Below are positions 27,832-32,874 of a stretch of DNA of 32,874 bases, piece by piece (the stretch's first letter is position 1; each line of letters begins with the position of its first letter). The notes under the pieces were generated by a model. The model did not search any database. It was not told the DNA's origin and saw nothing but the letters and a program-made list of their open reading frames with translations. The position numbers and the translations under genes are program-made. The stretch covers positions 1-32,874 of the forward strand of contig CAUJDH010000094.1 in assembly GCA_963169225.1 (NCBI GenBank), read 5' to 3'. Source of the DNA: Actinomycetota bacterium (GTDB taxonomy: Bacteria > Actinomycetota > Actinomycetes > S36-B12 > UBA10799).

Positions 27832-28329
27832 ATGAGACACATTCAAGTTGGTAATAAATCCGTTGATTATCCGGATGAATCTACTCGCGCGAGGATTGAG
27901 GCCGGTCGCCAACGCCTCCGTGAGACAGTCCTCAATTTTCGGACGAACATCATCAGGGAAGGAAGATCCGACATGGGAACAGCAAGCATCGTTACTCAAG
28001 GATTCGACAATTATGTGCTGCTTGTAGAGAAAGAGGCGGTAGCTCATTTCACCAGAAAAGACATCGAGGCCGAGATTGGCGCACACAGCAATGAGAGAGC
28101 CTACGCGACGAAAATCCTCAATGACAAGGGGTATGGGATTTACCGCTGGGATCGAGTGTCCCCGAGAGTTCAAAGCTCAAGTATTGGACGTTTAACAGCG
28201 TCGCCGGACGAGGTGAGAAGTCCTGCGAATGCGCCCTCGCGCGGTCGGGCGGCACTGGCCTTAGTGAAGTCCCCTTTGGTTGTGTCATCGATTGCTACCG
28301 GTGCCAGCGGCACCATCATCGAACGGTAA
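27832..28329 (+). CDS. Protein of unknown function in the T4SS operon
   Basis: A 165-residue basic protein starting MRHIQVGNKSVDYPDESTRA. The first 110 residues look globular (ARIEAGRQRLRETVLNFRTN, FDNYVLLVEKEAVAHFTRKD, YATKILNDKGYGIYRWDRVS). The C-terminal 50 are Ser/Pro/Ala-rich and mildly hydrophobic at the end. No family is recognised. GGAAGG lies 8 nt before ATG at 27832; GTG at 27823 is possible. It lies directly before the coupling protein with a 12-nt gap, so it may be an accessory factor of relaxosome or coupling-protein recruitment, by position only. Confidence 0.62.
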   Translation: MRHIQVGNKSVDYPDESTRARIEAGRQRLRETVLNFRTNIIREGRSDMGTASIVTQGFDNYVLLVEKEAVAHFTRKDIEAEIGAHSNERAYATKILNDKGYGIYRWDRVSPRVQSSSIGRLTASPDEVRSPANAPSRGRAALALVKSPLVVSSIATGASGTIIER

Positions 28330-28341
28330 GAAGGTGACGCT

Positions 28342-30114
28342 ATGAGTTCCAGAGGTAACGACTTTATTCTGATAGCTATTGGTGCCGTCGCTGGACTCGT
28401 GGCGACTCTCGCCCTCGGAGCGCAACTAGCGACATTAATAGCAACACGTCACACCATCGATGGATCGAATGTGATGGGTAATTCGCTGCGTATGCTGTTC
28501 AATCCGGCAGATCCGGCGGCAGCTTTCGCTGACGGATCAGGTGTTCCGAACGTATTTCTCGTATGGGCATCAGTGGTGGTAGTGGCCATAACCGGAACGT
28601 GGCTAGTCATCCGGGCAACTCGCTGGGTCCGCGGGCAAACCTCCAAACCATTAACCGCCGGAATGGCCTCCACAAGAGATCTCGTCGCTAGTGCCGGCAC
28701 CCGAGAAACAATCAAACGTGCCTCCATCACGCGCCCTGGAAGTACGGTGCGCGAAGGCAAAGAGGCGGGCTATCCAGTGGCCCGAGTTGGTAACCATCGA
28801 CTGTGGGTGAGCGTGGAAGACTCTGTTTATATTTGGGGGCCACCACGGTCAGGTAAAACACAACGAATCCTCACCGGATTCGTGCTCGATGCTCCTGGCG
28901 CAGCCGTCATCACGTCTACTCGACCTGATTTACTGGCGTTAACATCACTTGCTCGCAACCGGACAGGATCGAAAATTGAAGTGTTCGATCCCAACGGACA
29001 CCTGGGGGTCGATGGGGGATTCCGTTGGAATCTAGCGCACGGGTGCGCTGATCCGGCGGTTGCAATACGGCGAGCACATGCACTCGCGTCGACGGGTGGT
29101 TTTGATAGCAGTGTTGGTGACGGCAGTTTTTGGCAAGGCCAAACTGAAGCGGTGCTGCGGTCCTTATTGCACGCCGCTGATTTGATGGACGTCGACGTGG
29201 ACCAACTCGCAGAGTGGGGAATGGCACCGGAATCAGCGAATCGGGCAGCTGAGTTTTTGAACACGAGCCCTGCTGCAGCACCGGGCTGGGCTCACGCTCT
29301 CACGTCAGTTATCGGATCCCATGAGCGTCAACGTGATTCAGTGTGGATGGGGGTTCGTCAAGCTTTAGGTGCGTTAGCTAATCCAGTGACTAGGGCTGCT
29401 CTTAATGCGCCTCGGTCGGAACAGTTTGATGCTCAAGCGTTCCTACGCGATCGAGGATCACTCTATATATTGTCGACTGCGCAATACGCGAAACAAGTGG
29501 CAGGAGTATTTTCTGCGCTTGTTGAAGATCTCGCGGCCGCCGCCCGTCACCTTGCTGCATCCTCACCAGGTGCACGCCTGGATCCACCATTACTCATGGC
29601 ACTCGATGAAGTCGACAAAGTGCTTCCCGGTCTACCCTCACTACCTGCACTCGTGGCTGATGGTGGCGGTTCAGGCATCACCACTGTTCTCTCCCTCCAA
29701 TCACTTGCCCAAGCGCGCACTGCATGGGGCAAAGACGAAGCACAGGCATTGTGGGACGCAAGTAACGTCAAAGTAGTGCTCGGTGGTTCAACGGCAGCTG
29801 ATGAGCTGCGCGACATTAGCAACCTCATAGGTGAACGTGACGATAAGACCGTGTCCTACACCCATCACGATTCGATGTTGGCGTACTCGGCGAACGAGAA
29901 TGTGCGCCGAATCCCTATTGCTCCGGTTGATGAGCTGCGTCAGCTTCAACCAGGACAAGGGATCATTTTGTTGCGATCCACTCAAGCCGGATTAGTGACG
30001 CTACCGGGCTGGTGGGATCGCTCTGACGCTAAACAGATACTCAAGGACCGCGAAGCGGTCGAGCAGCTACTTCATACTGCAGCTGAGAACCAAAAGACTG
30101 GTTTGGGCGCATGA
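28342..30114 (+). CDS. VirD4/TraG-type coupling protein
   Basis: A 590-residue protein with two N-terminal membrane spans (FILIAIGAVAGLVATLALGA and FLVWASVVVVAITGTWLVI), Walker A GPPRSGKT at 166-173 and Walker B LLMALDE at 417-423. Other family blocks are SKIEVFDPNG, FRWNLAHGCADP, SLYILSTAQYAKQV and ITTVLSLQSLAQARTAWG. The coupling protein is a hexameric ATPase at the membrane that passes the relaxase-DNA complex to the T4SS channel. The gene overlaps the HNH gene by 4 nt. All key motifs are present. Confidence 0.93.
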   Translation: MSSRGNDFILIAIGAVAGLVATLALGAQLATLIATRHTIDGSNVMGNSLRMLFNPADPAAAFADGSGVPNVFLVWASVVVVAITGTWLVIRATRWVRGQTSKPLTAGMASTRDLVASAGTRETIKRASITRPGSTVREGKEAGYPVARVGNHRLWVSVEDSVYIWGPPRSGKTQRILTGFVLDAPGAAVITSTRPDLLALTSLARNRTGSKIEVFDPNGHLGVDGGFRWNLAHGCADPAVAIRRAHALASTGGFDSSVGDGSFWQGQTEAVLRSLLHAADLMDVDVDQLAEWGMAPESANRAAEFLNTSPAAAPGWAHALTSVIGSHERQRDSVWMGVRQALGALANPVTRAALNAPRSEQFDAQAFLRDRGSLYILSTAQYAKQVAGVFSALVEDLAAAARHLAASSPGARLDPPLLMALDEVDKVLPGLPSLPALVADGGGSGITTVLSLQSLAQARTAWGKDEAQALWDASNVKVVLGGSTAADELRDISNLIGERDDKTVSYTHHDSMLAYSANENVRRIPIAPVDELRQLQPGQGIILLRSTQAGLVTLPGWWDRSDAKQILKDREAVEQLLHTAAENQKTGLGA

Positions 30115-30602
30115 GACGGGCCCGCCCACATTCCATCCGGTCAGCTGGCCGGCTGAAATATCGGCACGACGTCAACCAGTACATGTCTGGTTCACTATGG
30201 AACGAAGTACGCATAGCGTGGCGGCTCTGGTTCAGACAAACATTCGACCAATCCCCACGGTGTTTAGTATGCGGGGCGTTTCAGTACGACCTGCATCATG
30301 CGGTCGCGAATCACCGATTTGGGGATGAACGCCGCAACGACCTCATTCCTTTATGTCGCTACCATCACGAGCTGCTACATCGAGCTCTTGACACCAACAA
30401 GGCCTATCGACTGATGGCACCAGGAGTGGCGACCGAGCAGATCGTTGCGGGATTAAAAGAACGTGTCGCTGCCGGTGGGTTTATTTCACCGTTCCCTGGC
30501 TATTCCCCAGAATCATTACCATCATGGTCAGCGGCAACCGGCTGGGCCGGTACAGCTGGTGACATTGTCGACGGTGCTGCGACAGTAATAAACGTGTCGT
30601 AA
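30111..30602 (+). CDS. HNH-type zinc-binding protein
   Basis: A 163-residue protein. The core RCLVCGAFQYDLHHAVANHR followed by NDLIPLCRYHHELLHRAL has the arrangement of an HNH endonuclease fold: CxxC, DLHH (with the general-base His), then LCRYHHELLH. HNH enzymes nick or cut DNA with one metal. After residue 105 the protein is less ordered (SPFPGYSPESLPSWSAATGW). It is coupled to the coupling-protein gene by ATGA and its last 100 nt overlap the opposing DUF4913 gene. A role in transfer or in defence against competing DNA is possible, though catalytic activity cannot be judged from sequence. Confidence 0.72.
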   Translation: MRRARPHSIRSAGRLKYRHDVNQYMSGSLWNEVRIAWRLWFRQTFDQSPRCLVCGAFQYDLHHAVANHRFGDERRNDLIPLCRYHHELLHRALDTNKAYRLMAPGVATEQIVAGLKERVAAGGFISPFPGYSPESLPSWSAATGWAGTAGDIVDGAATVINVS

Positions 30603-31012
30603 GGATCAAATGCGCTAACCGACATTTCAGGATTGTGCTTGCTGAAGCATCCGCTGCGTTGAACATAGGAACGCATCGCCTCGACGGCTCGGTCGTGGTG
30701 GTCAAGCCAATCATTCGGGTACACACCACTTGCAATAGGGGAGTAGGACAGTAACCAGGCGTCCCGCATAGCGGTGACCCGCTCAATCAGATAACCGTGA
30801 TGCACCCAGCATTCAGGTAGCACCGCATTGGGTATGTCGAAACGGTCAACCCACCATTTCGCCCAATACAGCACTTTCTCCCATGTCTCTGCCGGATCGT
30901 AGCCTGCCGATGTGAGATCCGCCCAATTCACTACCGGAGCCAGGTCCTGCTCAAGTTGCTCGGCAGCTTCAGTGAAGTAGTCCTGATCTGTGTTTTCTTC
31001 TTCGTTGTTCAT
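30500..31012 (-). CDS. DUF4913-like protein, coupled to the relaxase gene
   Basis: A 170-residue acidic protein. VEW-like helices, WEKVLYWAKWWVDRFDI, then PECWVHHGYLIERVTAMRDAW and NDWLDHHDRAVEAMRSY, match the pattern of DUF4913, a family often found beside actinobacterial plasmid transfer genes, with conserved Trp-Cys-Trp-His spacing. Its function is unknown. The start overlaps the stop of the relaxase gene (ATGA), so it is made together with TraA and may be a relaxosome accessory. The last 35 residues (TMSPAVPAQPVAADHDGNDS) are disordered and overlap the opposing HNH gene. Confidence 0.75.
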   Translation of the reverse strand: MNNEEENTDQDYFTEAAEQLEQDLAPVVNWADLTSAGYDPAETWEKVLYWAKWWVDRFDIPNAVLPECWVHHGYLIERVTAMRDAWLLSYSPIASGVYPNDWLDHHDRAVEAMRSYVQRSGCFSKHNPEMSVSAFDPYDTFITVAAPSTMSPAVPAQPVAADHDGNDSGE

Positions 31013-32874
31013 CGTTCAATCCCTTCATCGCGACTAATGAGGCGACCTTCAGTTCGGTGTGGCATCAGTGGTGGTCTATCGTCGCTATTCCAACGAGTGA
31101 TCAAACCAACCAACTTTTTATAACTGGCATGGTGTGGTGTTCCCATCACGGGTTTCTCCCCAACGATCTGTGCTCTATCGGTGACCGTGAACCGTTCTCG
31201 GTACTCGACCACATCACCCACCAACTCGAGGTATTTTTCTTGCTCGTCGGGTGTGCGAGGGGCACGAACCACACGTAACCATTGCGGTTTATTGTTCAGT
31301 GCGTCAACGGTGAGCCGGTGACGTATTGGAGCACGCAAGTCGTCAATATGCTTCACAGCTGCCGCTAGCTTCGAGTCGGTTGGTGTCGCTAGGACACCCG
31401 GTGCCAGGGGCCGGCCTAGCTTCTTAATATCTCGACTTACCGCAGCTGCGAGGGCAGCTGACGTCACATTGCCCTCACATTGTTCGACCGCTCGAGTTAG
31501 CGCGAGCTGTGGATCCAGACCGGCAAGTTCCGCCGAGCGTAAGGTAGCGGCCAGCTGACCAAAACGATGTTCATTCGCCAGCTCTTGACTCATCAAAGTG
31601 CTCAACCCGACATCTGGAAGGCGGTGCTTCCAGGTCCGCTCATCATCAGCATTAAGTAGTTCTTCACGCACATTATTCAGATAACGCAGGTTTCCTGTCT
31701 TGGCGTAGCTTTCGCGTAGTGTTTCTGTCGCGGTGAGTTCTTGAGGATCGTTGGCGATCGCGTTTTCCAGAATCCCAATCGCATCTTGACTCGGACCCAT
31801 GGTGTGGCCGCGCTCGTCGGCCGAGTCCACTGCGACACCAACCTCGTTGACGTCGGTTCCTCGCGAAAGCATCACATACAACGCCTCGGCGTTGGTGTGA
31901 TCTGATGCGACACCAATACACGCATACGCCGTTGCTCCTTGAGCTCTGCGCACTGTTGCGGCATATCCGAGCTGAACGTGCTCGGTGACATAGTCCGCTG
32001 GCAAGATCGCTGTCACTCCTTGACCGTCGACGTCGACCACGGCAAGGGATCCCTCACCTGCGGATCCTGTAATGCGCCAGCGTTGACCGTTTTTAATCCA
32101 ATCACCGTTGGAATCAAGAATGCGTCGCTGATTTTTGCGACAAAGAATTACGTCCGATTCATGAAGGGTGTGCCCGTCGCGAGATTGCCCGATCGCGGCC
32201 CCGAGTTCGCTATTCGCGAGTCTGCGTTCTTGAGCGAGATCGTTGAGCTGCGCAACAGCTGTGTTCCGTTCAGCCACGATCAACGTGTCATGGCCCTGAT
32301 CCGTGAGAGTGGTCCACTTCTTGAAGGCCTCGTCAAGAACCGTGTCCGAATTTCCTTCAAAGACCCGGCCGTGGGCCACATACTCATCAATGACAGTGAC
32401 ATCACGAACACGAAGGCGCAGGTTTGCCGCTTTCTCCCATTCGTGGGTGAACCGGTGCAGTTGGTTCAAATGCACTGCGTGCCCATCGTGCTCGAGCATG
32501 GCGAGAGCACCACCAGCCCCGATTGCACTGTATTGCTTGGGATCCCCGATAAAGACAAGTTTCGCGCCAGCATTGTGCGCTTGGGTAGCTAACGAGGCTA
32601 ATGAGAAAGTGTCGGCCATGGCAGCCTCATCAAGTAGCACTAGCTGCCCTGGCTGGAACTTCCATTGCTTGCGTTCTTCGGTGAGTTTGGCTACTGATTT
32701 AGTTAGCTTGGTTTTGCCTTCGTCGGTTAAACGACCCCGTTTGAGCGCGCGCGAGAACTTCGCAATGTTCTCTGCTCTTTGCTTAGCGCCCTCTCCCTGG
32801 CTTTCGTGAAGCCATTTGTCTGATACGTGGGAGTCAATTCCAAGGCTCTTACCCATCACGTCGGCTGCCGCCGC
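31009..32874 (-). CDS. TraA-type relaxase-helicase, C-terminal part (cut by window end)
   Basis: The frame is open at the right end (AAAADVMGKSLGIDSH), so this is the C-terminal 621 residues. It carries the later motifs of a superfamily 1 TraI/RecD-like helicase: Walker B QLVLLDEAAM, motif III LVFIGDPKQYSAIGAGGAL, and the terminal TVRRAQGATAYACIGV, then EALYVMLSRG. A long C-terminal region without known motifs follows. The N-terminal relaxase domain (MobF-type tyrosines and three-His cluster) and Walker A lie outside. The enzyme would nick at oriT, stay bound to the 5' end and unwind the strand. It is coupled to the DUF4913-like gene and convergent with the T4SS operon. Confidence 0.92.
   Translation of the reverse strand, partial: AAAADVMGKSLGIDSHVSDKWLHESQGEGAKQRAENIAKFSRALKRGRLTDEGKTKLTKSVAKLTEERKQWKFQPGQLVLLDEAAMADTFSLASLATQAHNAGAKLVFIGDPKQYSAIGAGGALAMLEHDGHAVHLNQLHRFTHEWEKAANLRLRVRDVTVIDEYVAHGRVFEGNSDTVLDEAFKKWTTLTDQGHDTLIVAERNTAVAQLNDLAQERRLANSELGAAIGQSRDGHTLHESDVILCRKNQRRILDSNGDWIKNGQRWRITGSAGEGSLAVVDVDGQGVTAILPADYVTEHVQLGYAATVRRAQGATAYACIGVASDHTNAEALYVMLSRGTDVNEVGVAVDSADERGHTMGPSQDAIGILENAIANDPQELTATETLRESYAKTGNLRYLNNVREELLNADDERTWKHRLPDVGLSTLMSQELANEHRFGQLAATLRSAELAGLDPQLALTRAVEQCEGNVTSAALAAAVSRDIKKLGRPLAPGVLATPTDSKLAAAVKHIDDLRAPIRHRLTVDALNNKPQWLRVVRAPRTPDEQEKYLELVGDVVEYRERFTVTDRAQIVGEKPVMGTPHHASYKKLVGLITRWNSDDRPPLMPHRTEGRLISRDEGIER

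Noticed and set aside
31939-32592. 217-codon plus-strand frame opposite the relaxase
   Set aside because: The relaxase motifs on the other strand are unambiguous, and this frame has no family or ribosome binding site.
1-32874. Integration attachment site, integrase or insertion sequence
   Set aside because: No recombinase, transposase, terminal inverted repeats with target duplication or tRNA end was recognised.

Overview
The window looks like the backbone and transfer region of a conjugative plasmid, or plasmid-like integrative element, from a moderate-GC Gram-positive actinobacterium. Two WhiB-family iron-sulphur regulators, a PrgI/SCO6880-type split VirB3-VirB4 pair, a TraA-type relaxase-helicase and DUF4913/DUF4192-like proteins all belong to Actinobacteria. 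An Actinomycetales-like host is an inference; the species cannot be named. No integrase, rRNA, tRNA, CRISPR array or transposase was seen. A replication protein plus ParA and a small partner favour a plasmid.

Layout. 1-3.7 kb (mostly minus strand): the 5' part of a DnaG-like primase, a DUF2958-like protein, a ParE/RelE-Phd toxin-antitoxin pair, a 56-aa membrane peptide, a HicAB pair and a small membrane protein. 3.7-9.1 kb (minus): accessory and partition block with an acidic unknown protein, a DUF4192-like protein, a ParA/small partner pair, a Fic toxin with VbhA-like antitoxin, and WhiB. This block has two sets of non-coding repeats. Short palindromes built on TATGAASTTCATA sit between its genes. 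Three long GC-rich leaders carry a hairpin element (CAAGAcTGTTTTAG...CTAAAAGATCT) that occurs five times. 9.1-11.5 kb: an AEP/primase-like Rep, a candidate small RNA divergent from it, and a small ribbon-helix-helix-like protein with a possible leader peptide.

11.6-14.1 kb: a secreted gametolysin-like metalloprotease and a winged-helix regulator. 14.1-17.5 kb (plus): a leader peptide, a large secreted fibronectin-III protein, a lipoprotein-like Lys-rich protein and two small proteins. 17.5-18.2 kb: an opposing XRE/EspR-like regulator. 18.4-30.6 kb (plus): the type IV secretion operon, in order a bitopic protein, a ParA/TadZ-like ATPase with a degenerate P-loop, a pilin-like protein, a VirB8-like protein, VirB6/TrbL, the SCO6880 half and ATPase half of VirB4, a four-domain cell-wall enzyme, a second WhiB, an unknown protein, the coupling protein and an HNH-type protein. 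30.5-32.9 kb (minus): DUF4913 and the C-terminal two thirds of TraA, cut by the window end.

The genes would work together as follows. TraA nicks and unwinds plasmid DNA, the VirD4-like coupling protein passes it to the VirB4/VirB6/VirB8-like channel, and the cell-wall enzyme opens peptidoglycan. The FN3 protein, lipoprotein and protease may act at the surface in donor-recipient contact. Rep, the ParA module and the three toxin-antitoxin modules maintain the element. A shared 12-bp sequence upstream of the FN3 operon and the T4SS operon suggests one local repressor controls both.
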